Shown: positions 56,736-64,000 of the stretch, in pieces
Layout: each line of letters starts with the position of its first letter
How positions within the stretch are numbered: the first letter of the stretch is position 1
Translations under genes and position numbers: made by a program
Origin: Proteus vulgaris
GTDB lineage: Bacteria; Pseudomonadota; Gammaproteobacteria; Enterobacterales; Enterobacteriaceae
NCBI RefSeq assembly: GCF_023100685.1
Contig: NZ_CP090064.1
Coordinates: 248,001 to 312,000 of the forward strand
Direction of reading: 5' to 3'
Length of the DNA: 64,000 nt
The notes under the pieces: model-generated
What the model saw: the letters and a program-made list of their open reading frames with translations, nothing else
What the model was told of the DNA's origin: nothing
Databases searched by the model: none

Positions 56736-57881
56736 ATGAGAGTAAACGCAGCTTGGCGTGGCTTTAGTAGCGCATTTTCACGAGAAACTCATATGGCAGT
56801 TCGTAGCCCCGTTTTTCACTGGCTAAGCTGGCTGTTTCCATTGATGTTATTCACGTTAATTAGTGCTAACTTTTCTGAAGGTACATTGCTGAATTTACCC
56901 GTCTCAGTGATCAATAATGATAATAGCCCATTATCGAGAACACTGATCAGAGACTTAAATGCAGGTTCCCATGCACAATTAAATACATTAGATGGCAACC
57001 CTCGTACAGCAATGGAACGACTCGGTAGCGCAAAAGATTACGCAATACTCACAATACCCCGCCATTTTGAAAGCAACGTATTAGCTGGAAAGCAACCCAC
57101 CACACGTATGTATTACAACGGGTTATATTATGCTGCTGGGAGCTACGCAATACAGGACTTTAGTGGATTAATTGCAGAGCTTAATGCGCAATATCGTACG
57201 GTATTGGCACAAGAAATGAATAAACCTGTTCCACCATTAGCAAAAGTAACGCTCTCTTATGACAGTTTGTTTAATGCCAGTGGTAGTTATATTTATTATC
57301 AGCAATTTGCAGCTACCATCCATATGCTTCAATTATTTGTTGTGACCTGTACGATTTATTCGTTGTCACGCGGTAATATGCTATTGAATATTAAGCCCTT
57401 CACATTTGCACTTATTGGTAAGCTCACACCTTACACACTGTTTTTCTTGACCTTATTAATTGTTGAATTAGCAGCATTAGTGCATTTTTCTGGGGCAAAG
57501 GTAAATGGTAATCCGCTATATATGGTGTTGGTCGGATTCTTTTATATTATTGCGGCTCAAAGTGTGGGATTACTGCTTTTTGCGTTTACCAATAGTGCGA
57601 TCACTGCGTACAGTATGATAGGGATGTTGGTGAGTATTGCATTGGCATTTTCAGGAATGGCTGTACCTGAACTTTCAATGATATTACCTGCACAAATTAT
57701 CTCGAATCTAGAACCGTTAACACACGCTTTAAATGCGATGTTTGATATCTTCTTAAGAGAAGTATCACTACAAGGTATTTTGTATGTTTGTTCACTCTTA
57801 CTGATTTATCCTTTTGCTATCGCCTTCTTAGTTCGTAAACGTATTTTTAAACGATTGGAATTACAGGTAGGTGTTGCATGA
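56736..57881 (+). CDS. ABC-2-type permease, first subunit
   Basis: 381 residues. One N-terminal helix (about 28-45) is followed by a large extracytoplasmic domain (about 50-200; LLNLPVSVINNDNSPLSRTL) and five to six helices (about 195-370), the ABC-2 membrane topology of the YhhJ/YbhR class. It starts 9 bases after the adaptor gene and overlaps the next by 4 bases. No ATP-binding motif is present in it or in its neighbours. The substrate is unknown. Confidence 0.87.
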   Translation: MRVNAAWRGFSSAFSRETHMAVRSPVFHWLSWLFPLMLFTLISANFSEGTLLNLPVSVINNDNSPLSRTLIRDLNAGSHAQLNTLDGNPRTAMERLGSAKDYAILTIPRHFESNVLAGKQPTTRMYYNGLYYAAGSYAIQDFSGLIAELNAQYRTVLAQEMNKPVPPLAKVTLSYDSLFNASGSYIYYQQFAATIHMLQLFVVTCTIYSLSRGNMLLNIKPFTFALIGKLTPYTLFFLTLLIVELAALVHFSGAKVNGNPLYMVLVGFFYIIAAQSVGLLLFAFTNSAITAYSMIGMLVSIALAFSGMAVPELSMILPAQIISNLEPLTHALNAMFDIFLREVSLQGILYVCSLLLIYPFAIAFLVRKRIFKRLELQVGVA

Positions 57882-59044
57882 TGCAGATGTATTTCCAAAC
57901 TTTTAAACGTGTTCTACTGGGCATGTTAGAAAAACCTATGTGGATGTTGTTAATTGTTTCTCTGTGTGTGATGAGTTTGGTTTATGCCAAACCTGTTTTA
58001 TGGGATCTACCTGTCGCTGTTATCAATCAAGATCACAGTCCTGCAAGTTATTCACTTATTCGTGCATTAAACTCGACACCCAAATTAAGCATTAAGAACT
58101 ACGATAATTTAGATGAAGCGCGCCACGATATGATTATGCGAGAGCTTTTTGCCATCATTATTGTGCCAACTGATTTTGAGAAGAAATTACTCAATGGTAA
58201 AGATGTCACTGTTCCGGTCTTTGGTGATGCCACAAACCGTCTTGCCAGTGGACAAATCCAGCAGGAATTGATGTTGGCTTATCAACAGTTATTAGATTCT
58301 TACAATGATCGTATTTTACAAAATGCCGGCTTTAGTGGTGAGCAATCGAAAATCCTGTTAAAGCCCATTCAAGGTGAAACCATTGCGATGTATAACCCTG
58401 GTGTAAGTTTCGCAGCGATTATTTTTCCTGGGTTATTAGTGATGTTGTTACAGCACTCGCTCTTAATTGCTTGTGTCCGTGTCAGTATTGCAGTAAGAAG
58501 TACACCGAAAGGAAAACCACCGCTAGCTGTTTATTTAGGGGCATTATCTGCACTTATTCCGATTTGGTTATTTTTGTCGGCTGTATTCTTTGCATTATGG
58601 CCTTGGGTATTAGGCTATCGCCAAGAGGCTCCACTTTATCAAGTCTGGATGCTGACATTTCCATTCTTATTAGCAGTTTTAGGGTTAGGTAAATTAATTA
58701 CAGAATGCTTGCGTAGTGTTGAGATGATTTATCTGACACTAGCATTTGTAACAACACCTGTGTTCTATATTTCTGGCACGATCTGGCCACTACAAGCAAT
58801 GCCTGATTGGGTATTTGCCATTTCATCAGCATTACCTTCTACATGGGCTGTAAACGCTATGGCAGGCATAAATCAAATGGGATTGTCATTCCAAAGTATA
58901 TTGGGTGATATCGTGATGATGTTGGTTTTAGGTGTGATTTATACTGTATTAGGTGTACTGGTGGGTATGTTACGTAATGGTGAGTTAAGACATATTACGC
59001 ACCAATTTAAACATTGGTTACATCATCGTGGTGAGTCAAAATAA
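57878..59044 (+). CDS. ABC-2-type permease, second subunit
   Basis: 388 residues with the same plan as the preceding gene: first helix (about 20-38), exterior domain (DLPVAVINQDHSPASYSLIR, about 46-65), then six helices (about 185-370), and IWPLQAMPDWVFAISSALPS near the end. The two permeases probably form a heterodimer with the HlyD-like adaptor. A terminator follows at once. Confidence 0.87.
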   Translation: MMQMYFQTFKRVLLGMLEKPMWMLLIVSLCVMSLVYAKPVLWDLPVAVINQDHSPASYSLIRALNSTPKLSIKNYDNLDEARHDMIMRELFAIIIVPTDFEKKLLNGKDVTVPVFGDATNRLASGQIQQELMLAYQQLLDSYNDRILQNAGFSGEQSKILLKPIQGETIAMYNPGVSFAAIIFPGLLVMLLQHSLLIACVRVSIAVRSTPKGKPPLAVYLGALSALIPIWLFLSAVFFALWPWVLGYRQEAPLYQVWMLTFPFLLAVLGLGKLITECLRSVEMIYLTLAFVTTPVFYISGTIWPLQAMPDWVFAISSALPSTWAVNAMAGINQMGLSFQSILGDIVMMLVLGVIYTVLGVLVGMLRNGELRHITHQFKHWLHHRGESK

Positions 59045-59068
59045 AAAGCCCTTAAGGGCTTTTTATTT
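59041..59068 (+). terminator. Terminator of the exporter operon
   Basis: AAAAAGCCCTT-AAGGGCTTTTTATTT. Confidence 0.92.
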
Positions 59069-59226
59069 ATTGCTAAATTATCAACAAAAGAGAAGTTGTT
59101 ATAAGCAATTAAATATCTTCATTTTAGAAGAGGTGAACTCTCTACTAACTTCAATAGTGTAACGGGTAATAAATTCCTTTTATCCATTTCACAAAATAGA
59201 TATGAAGTGGATTTATCATTGAATTC

Positions 59227-60105
59227 TTACTCTACCAACGCCAATCCAGCTAACTTACGCCAATAGCCATTACAGTCATGATGATGAACTGTCGTCAGTG
59301 GTTGTTGGCCTTGTTCATTTTGGCGAAATTGTTGCAAGGTATCAAAAATAGCGTCAGATTCAGGAGATAAACGGATAATATCCACTAAACCTGCCATTGA
59401 TGCTTGATCGTTACCCAAGTTATAACAATAGCCACTTTGTGTTTGAATACCATTGAGCACAAATACTTGCTGATTTTCTTGAGATAATACTTCACGGCCT
59501 TGAGGGTATTTTTGGCAACAAGTTTCACAATCATCTTTAGAGCGATTTTCAGAACGGGCAGTAAAACAACGCGCTGAATAAGCTAAAGGAAGATGCCCGT
59601 AAGCCAAAACTTCGACTTCAAATTTATTCCGAATACCCAATGTTTCACATTGGTTTAGAAGGTTACTTAGCCATTCGCGAGAAAGTTCTACAGGCATACA
59701 CCAACGTATCATTCCTTGTTTATGCAATAAACGTAGCGCATAAGCGTTGTAGCAATTTAGTCCGTGACCCGCAATAAAAGGAAGATTACGCTCATAAAGC
59801 ATATTGATGACGCCAAAATCATGCGCTTCAACTAAAAATTCACCGTTATCAACCAGCTTAGTAATTTCTTTCAATTCAGAAGGTGCTTGTAATAATGCTA
59901 AGGTAGAAAGAACCACTTGTTTACCACTTTTAGCAACTTCTTTGGCAAGATTAATCCAATCTTGAGGTTTAGTTTCTCGACGTTTACTGCAAACTGTTTC
60001 GCCTAAATAGATAATATCAGCATCACATTGTTTTGTTTTTTCATAGAACGCTTCAAGTGCTCCTTTTTGCCAATAATAAAGTACAGAGCCTAATGCATAT
60101 TTCAT
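59227..60105 (-). CDS. ubiV: Anaerobic ubiquinone synthesis protein UbiV
   Basis: 292 residues from MKYALGSVLYYWQKGALEAF, the E. coli length; an upstream start at 60144 would overlap ubiU. U32 peptidase-like fold with four iron-sulfur ligands: one in ETVCSKRRETK and three in CFTARS and CETCC. It works with UbiU in O2-independent ring hydroxylation. Encoded directly after ubiU. Confidence 0.96.
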   Translation of the reverse strand: MKYALGSVLYYWQKGALEAFYEKTKQCDADIIYLGETVCSKRRETKPQDWINLAKEVAKSGKQVVLSTLALLQAPSELKEITKLVDNGEFLVEAHDFGVINMLYERNLPFIAGHGLNCYNAYALRLLHKQGMIRWCMPVELSREWLSNLLNQCETLGIRNKFEVEVLAYGHLPLAYSARCFTARSENRSKDDCETCCQKYPQGREVLSQENQQVFVLNGIQTQSGYCYNLGNDQASMAGLVDIIRLSPESDAIFDTLQQFRQNEQGQQPLTTVHHHDCNGYWRKLAGLALVE

Positions 60106-60118
60106 TTTATTATCCTTA

Positions 60119-61114
60119 TTATTGCCATTTACGGTGATAAGCACCCAATGTTGTTTGTGTTCCTTCTGAAATTTTACCTAATGCATTCATCCAGCGAGGA
60201 TCAGTGCTAAAGCCTTGGGGATCTTTTTTACATTGATCAATTGCCGTTCTCCAAACTCTTGCAACTTCAGTGACATAAGCAGGGCTACGCTGGCGACCTT
60301 CAATTTTGACAGAGGCAATATTCATTGCCATTAATTCAGGTAATAGGGAAAGGGTATTTAAGCTAGTTGGCTCTTCTAATGCATGATAACAATGGTCATC
60401 AACAAAATAGCGCCCCTTACACAGTGTTGGGTAGCCCGCATTTTCATCAGGCGCATAGCGATCTATCAGGACATCATTAAGGCGAGATTCCATTCCTTGT
60501 GGTGTTTGTTGCCAACGTACAAAACGTGCAGGAGAGCAAGCACCTACGGTATTGGGTGATTCACCGGTTAAGTAGGAAGAAAGATAGCATCGACCTTCAG
60601 CCATAATGCATAAGCTACCAAAGGCAAAAACTTCTAAAGGTACTGGGCTAGTTTGTGCTAACTGTTTTACTTGATGAATAGATAGAACTCGAGGAAGAAC
60701 GATACGAGCCACATCGAAGTTACGCTGATAAAATTCAATCGCTTGTGTATTGGTTGCAGAGGCTTGCACTGAAACATGGCGCTCAATATTAGGATAACGC
60801 TCTGCGGCGTACTCTAACATGGCGATATCTGCCAAAATCAGCGCATCAGCACCTAAAGATGCTGCCATATCAACCGCTTTTTGCCAGCGTTCAAACCCAT
60901 CAGGGTGAGCAAAGGTGTTTATTGCAATATGCAATTTTCGCTGGTGGCGGTGAACATAATTAACCGCTTCTTGTAACTTCTTTTCTGTGAAATTCAAACC
61001 TGCAAAATGTCTTGCATTCGTATCATCTTTTAAGCCGATATAAACGGCGTCCGCACCATTATCTATGGCTGCTTTTAAGGCAGGTAAATTACCCGCAGGG
61101 CACAGCAATTCCAT
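60119..61114 (-). CDS. ubiU: Anaerobic ubiquinone synthesis protein UbiU
   Basis: 331 residues from MELLCPAGNLPALKAAIDNG; the GTG six bases earlier is poorly spaced from the GGGAAG site. It is a U32 family protein: GLKDDTNARHFAGLNFTEKK, and iron-sulfur cysteines in FGSLCIMAEGRCYLSSYLTG, GACSPARFVRW and TLCKGRYF. It forms a heterodimer with UbiV. Confidence 0.96.
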   Translation of the reverse strand: MELLCPAGNLPALKAAIDNGADAVYIGLKDDTNARHFAGLNFTEKKLQEAVNYVHRHQRKLHIAINTFAHPDGFERWQKAVDMAASLGADALILADIAMLEYAAERYPNIERHVSVQASATNTQAIEFYQRNFDVARIVLPRVLSIHQVKQLAQTSPVPLEVFAFGSLCIMAEGRCYLSSYLTGESPNTVGACSPARFVRWQQTPQGMESRLNDVLIDRYAPDENAGYPTLCKGRYFVDDHCYHALEEPTSLNTLSLLPELMAMNIASVKIEGRQRSPAYVTEVARVWRTAIDQCKKDPQGFSTDPRWMNALGKISEGTQTTLGAYHRKWQ

Positions 61115-61177
61115 CTTCACTTCCCTTTAGAAATTAAGAATGATCAGAAATTGTAATGAGTAAGATAAAAAAAGGTT

Positions 61178-61222
61178 TTGATTTAAGGCAGAGAAGTTTG
61201 TTTTTTACTTAAGTAAAATCAA
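61178..61222. promoter_or_regulatory. Possible FNR sites between ubiU and ubiT
   Basis: A TTGAT half-site at 61178-61182 and TTAAG-TAAA-ATCAA at 61209-61222 (8 of 10 to the FNR consensus) lie in the divergent promoter region. E. coli ubiUV is induced by FNR, so this is plausible but weak on sequence alone. Confidence 0.35.
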
Positions 61223-61330
61223 AGAACTCAAAAAGCGAACAATGGATTAACAGAATATTGATATAGGATCGCAGAATATCTGTTCATTTCTGGCACAATA
61301 GCCCCTAAATTTATTTATAGGAGTCCGAAC

Positions 61331-61864
61331 GTGTTTAACAAAATTCGTGCCCATTTGGTAAAAGAAGGGCCTCGTTTTTTACGCTACCCTTTACAAGTTA
61401 CCCCATTTGCTTTGCAACGCGATATTTTAGAACAGTTTTTAAGTTGGCAGTTTCGTGAATCCCTTGCGGAAGGTGATCTACACTTTTTAGAAGATAAATG
61501 GCTAAAAGTTGAGATAAGAGACTTACATTTACAGTGGTTTATCAGTGTTTGTGATGATAAATTAGTGGTTAGTCGCTTAGAAAAAGAAGATGTCAGCTTT
61601 AGTGGTAATGCTAATGATCTTATTTTAATTGCAGCTCGCAAAGAAGATCCTGACACCTTATTTTTCCAACGCCGTCTACAAATTGAGGGTGATACAGAAC
61701 TCGGGTTATATGTTAAGAACCTGATGGATGCAATTGAATTAGACTCAATGCCATCTGTGTTGCGTTTTGGTTTATTACAACTGGCTGAGTTTGTAAAAAG
61801 TGGACTTCAAGAAGAAACTGAAGACAAAATGCACAGCCATGAACTGAGCTCAACTTCATGCTAA
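61331..61864 (+). CDS. ubiT: SCP2-domain ubiquinone accessory protein UbiT
   Basis: 177 residues from GTG (FNKIRAHLVKEGPRFLRYPL after the initiator). SCP2-like lipid-binding fold (about 45-150; RLQIEGDTELGLYVKNLMDA), like UbiJ but specific to the anaerobic pathway. It binds quinone precursors for UbiU/UbiV. Divergent from ubiU; overlaps yhbS by 7 bases. Confidence 0.95.
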   Translation: MFNKIRAHLVKEGPRFLRYPLQVTPFALQRDILEQFLSWQFRESLAEGDLHFLEDKWLKVEIRDLHLQWFISVCDDKLVVSRLEKEDVSFSGNANDLILIAARKEDPDTLFFQRRLQIEGDTELGLYVKNLMDAIELDSMPSVLRFGLLQLAEFVKSGLQEETEDKMHSHELSSTSC

Positions 61865-62364
61865 TACGTGTTGAAATTCCTGTTGATATTCCTGCTATTG
61901 ATAGCCTTTTACGCCAAGTGTTTCCGACAAGCTCTGAAGCTGATTTAGTCGGACATTTACGTGAAGAAGGTCTATTAACATTAGGTATGGTGGCTATTAG
62001 CGATGAAGGCCAATTAGTTGGCTATATCGGTTTTACACCAGTTGATGTTGATGGAATAGATTGTCAGTGGGTTGGTCTTGCGCCACTTGCTGTTGCACCA
62101 GAGTTCCAAAACCAAGGTATTGGACGCCAACTGATTAATGAAGGGCTGGATAGCCTAAATGAATTTGGGTATGGTGCAGTCGTAGTATTGGGAGATCCCA
62201 AATACTATCTAGTATCGGGTTTTATTCCTGCTAAATCTCAAGGTTTGCATTGCAAATGGCCTGATACAGAAGAGGCTTTTCAGCTTTATGCGTTAGAAAA
62301 TGGCAATGTTGATGATATCCATGGTTTAGTCAACTATTCGCCATTGTTTGATCAATTTAGCTAA
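61858..62364 (+). CDS. yhbS: GNAT-family N-acetyltransferase YhbS
   Basis: 168 residues with the GNAT acetyl-CoA motif LAVAPEFQNQGIGRQLINEG (about 79-98) and VVVLGDPKYYLVSGF. The substrate in the cell is unsettled. It overlaps ubiT, as in E. coli. Confidence 0.93.
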   Translation: MLIRVEIPVDIPAIDSLLRQVFPTSSEADLVGHLREEGLLTLGMVAISDEGQLVGYIGFTPVDVDGIDCQWVGLAPLAVAPEFQNQGIGRQLINEGLDSLNEFGYGAVVVLGDPKYYLVSGFIPAKSQGLHCKWPDTEEAFQLYALENGNVDDIHGLVNYSPLFDQFS

Positions 62365-62366
62365 AT

Positions 62367-62660
62367 TTATTTGTCCTGTATTAAATACAGTGCAATGTCT
62401 GAAGGCTGGTCTGTGATCAGCTTTTCTTTTTGCGTCTTTTTCAATTGTTTTAATTGGTATTCAAGTTGAGAAGCACGCTGTCTATCGCCAACCTGACAAT
62501 GAAACTCTAATAATAGAGGGCCTTTACCTTTCAGTGCCTTAGCACCAGTTCCATTCTGATGTTGTTGAAAACGCCTCTCAACATTTGTCGTGATCCCTGT
62601 ATAAAGAGAACCAAGACGATTTCTAACAATATAGAGTGACCACATTGTGTCAGCCATCAT
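62367..62660 (-). CDS. yhbQ: GIY-YIG nuclease-domain protein YhbQ
   Basis: 97 residues. The GIY-YIG-type core is [20 protein letters not shown] (SLYIV ... LYTGIT) with [11 protein letters not shown] and the Glu in [12 protein letters not shown] compact UvrC-like nuclease fold; the E. coli protein has been linked to DNA cleavage. Convergent with yhbS. Confidence 0.93.
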   Translation of the reverse strand: MMADTMWSLYIVRNRLGSLYTGITTNVERRFQQHQNGTGAKALKGKGPLLLEFHCQVGDRQRASQLEYQLKQLKKTQKEKLITDQPSDIALYLIQDK

Positions 62661-62943
62661 TTTTTCCTTTTCGTGCTACTTTTTCTTTTGATAAATAATA
62701 TTTCTTAGTTTTTTAAGTGAGTAATTTAAGGTATGTCAAAAATAAATCTATTAAGTATATCAATATGTTGTGAAATATTTGTGACAATAAAATTTATTAT
62801 TTAAAAAATGACATTCAATTTTTTTGAAAGTGAACAGCAATTATTGCTAATTTTAAAGTTAAACTAAAGCGCATAATATGATCCACATCACAGAGACACA
62901 CTCCGCGATACCTAACAAAATTAGAATTAAATTGGAGTTTATT

Positions 62944-63195
62944 ATGAAAAAATCTACATTAATCGCTGCAACATTAGCTTTAAGTGCTATTTCATTCGGT
63001 TCAATCGCATCTGATAGCGTATCAAAAAGCCCTTCTGTTAATGGTGAGTATATCACAATCACAGGCAGTGATACTTTAGATGGCTTAACCGCTAAAATTG
63101 CTCAAATCGCAAAAGATGAAGGGGCAAAAGGCTTTAAAGTTGTTGGCGCAACTGGTGAAGATTACCTCACTGTAAATGCTGAAATTTATCGTTAA
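62944..63195 (+). CDS. DUF1471 (YdgH/BhsA/McbA) small periplasmic protein
   Basis: 83 residues from MKKSTLIAATLALSAISFGS, with GGAG 8 bases upstream; a longer frame from 62878 lacks support. Signal peptide about 1-22. The DUF1471 fold ends DYLTVNAEIYR. E. coli relatives (BhsA, McbA, YhcN) are stress-induced and affect biofilm. The exact orthologue is not clear. Confidence 0.9.
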   Translation: MKKSTLIAATLALSAISFGSIASDSVSKSPSVNGEYITITGSDTLDGLTAKIAQIAKDEGAKGFKVVGATGEDYLTVNAEIYR

Positions 63196-63226
63196 TTTTG
63201 ACTATTTTTGATAAATAATCTGTAAT

Positions 63227-63293
63227 AAGAGACACGCGGTAAGACGCTCGTTTTGATGATATAATTATCATCTAAACAGCGTCTCTTTTTGTT
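63227..63293 (+). terminator. Terminator after the DUF1471 gene
   Basis: Stem AGACGCT (63242-63248) / AGCGTCT (63278-63284), with an inner GATGATA-TAAT-TATCATC hairpin and a T-run to 63290. Confidence 0.75.
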
Positions 63294-63309
63294 TCTATGC
63301 AGGTATATT

Positions 63310-63750
63310 ATGTCTTCATTAGACTCGATCAAAATAATTAAACAATATATACGTGATAACCATGTGTTTACCTTATGTACAACATGTTCGTTGGGTGATG
63401 TTTGGTGTGCTAATTGTTTTTATTGGTTCGATGAAAGTCAGATGAGGCTTGTTTTTCTTTCAGAAAAGAAGACTCGTCATGCTCAGATGATGCAGGAAAA
63501 TTTATTAGTTGCAGGGAGTATTAGCACACAAGAAATTGTAGTATCCAATTTACAAGGCATCCAATTTACTGGGGCTGTTTCTTTGCTAGCAGGTAAGGAT
63601 GACTTCAATGCAAGAAAACATTATTGCTTACGTTTTCCTGTCGCATTAGCCGCCATCCATGTACCTTTATGGGAATTACAATTGCAAGAAATTAAGATGG
63701 TGAATAATCAATTGGGGTTCGGGACTAAGCTTTATTGGCTACGTAATTAA
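63310..63750 (+). CDS. yhbP: UPF0306 family protein YhbP
   Basis: 146 residues from MSSLDSIKIIKQYIRDNHVF, with AGG 6 bases upstream; the ATG at 63289 lies in the terminator. It has a split-barrel FMN-binding-like fold with WCANCFYWFDES, EKKTRHAQMM, GIQFTGAVSLL and the terminal LGFGTKLYWLRN. The function is unknown; it matches E. coli YhbP. Confidence 0.9.
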   Translation: MSSLDSIKIIKQYIRDNHVFTLCTTCSLGDVWCANCFYWFDESQMRLVFLSEKKTRHAQMMQENLLVAGSISTQEIVVSNLQGIQFTGAVSLLAGKDDFNARKHYCLRFPVALAAIHVPLWELQLQEIKMVNNQLGFGTKLYWLRN

Positions 63751-63774
63751 GCTTCTTATTTTCTTAACTTCTTA

Positions 63775-64000
63775 TTATTCCCAAAAATAATGACTTTTTT
63801 GTTCCCATCCTTTTAAAGACATACAAGAGGTGTAGAAGGTTTTTCTGTCTTCTTGATTAATGTCTTCAACATAACTTTCTGTCATTGGTACACGTTCTGT
63901 GTAGGTTTTTTTATCCCCACAGTGATCTTTATCATCTTTACGACATGTTTTTTGTACATCACGATAAACAGTACGTTGTAGCACTTCTTTGCGAATAGGG
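63775..64000 (-). CDS. Hypothetical protein, C-terminal part
   Basis: The frame is open to the window edge (reads PIRKEV before VLQRTVYRDVQKTCRKDDKD), so the start is outside. The visible 74 or so residues are polar, with cysteines in KTCRKDDKDHCGDKK and TSCMSLKGW, suggesting a secreted disulfide-bonded protein. I do not recognise the family. Convergent with yhbP. Confidence 0.6.
   Translation of the reverse strand, partial: PIRKEVLQRTVYRDVQKTCRKDDKDHCGDKKTYTERVPMTESYVEDINQEDRKTFYTSCMSLKGWEQKSHYFWE

Overview
The window is chromosomal DNA from an AT-rich gammaproteobacterium of the order Enterobacterales. Protein sequences and gene order fit Proteus (Morganellaceae), most likely P. mirabilis or a close relative. 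This is inferred from close similarity to E. coli homologues, low GC, and E. coli-like blocks joined by Proteus-type breakpoints. Most genes are conserved core genes. Accessory DNA is limited to one type VI secretion cassette (about 6.0-8.9 kb), a small Mu-like regulator cluster (27.1-28.4 kb) and a few lineage-specific genes.

Layout. 1-2.1 kb: end of rlmB, then the rpsF-priB-rpsR-rplI ribosomal operon with a probable S6:S18 leader. 2.1-4.5 kb: ytfB and an unrecognised 564-residue protein. 4.7-5.8 kb: a zinc-starvation operon (rpmE2-rpmJ2-zinT) under a perfect Zur palindrome. 6.0-8.5 kb: an orphan hcp facing a membrane effector/immunity pair and a second immunity gene with a truncated effector tail. 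8.9-15.4 kb: gabD, fklB, cysQ, ytfJ, ytfK, paeA, msrA. 15.5-21.5 kb: tamA-tamB-ytfP. 21.8-27 kb: ppa, fbp, mpl, argR, mdh. 27.1-29.4 kb: sfsB, two Mu-type HTH genes, ispB. 29.6-34.4 kb: rplU-rpmA-obgE, dacB, greA, yhbY. 34.5-39.9 kb: rlmE-ftsH, folP-glmM-secG. 40-52.7 kb: tRNA-Leu, tRNA-fMet, then rimP-nusA-infB-rbfA-truB-rpsO-pnp-nlpI-deaD. 52.9-55.5 kb: the btsS-btsR pyruvate-sensing system with a small third gene. 55.7-59 kb: an HlyD-like adaptor with two ABC-2 permeases and no ATPase. 59.2-63.8 kb: ubiV-ubiU, ubiT, yhbS, yhbQ, a DUF1471 protein and yhbP, ending in a partial gene.

Functional themes are ribosome assembly and RNA turnover; envelope biogenesis (Tam, DacB, Mpl, GlmM, SecG, FtsH, NlpI); quinone synthesis (IspB, and anaerobic UbiTUV); zinc homeostasis; and interbacterial competition. 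The most unusual region is the type VI cassette. A 265-bp direct repeat carries the end of hcp, a palindromic terminator and the 3' half of the immunity gene. The two immunity genes are nearly identical at the 3' end and diverged at the 5' end. The effector tails are nearly identical at the C-terminus and diverged in the membrane segment. This mosaic suggests allele swapping of an effector/immunity specificity module.
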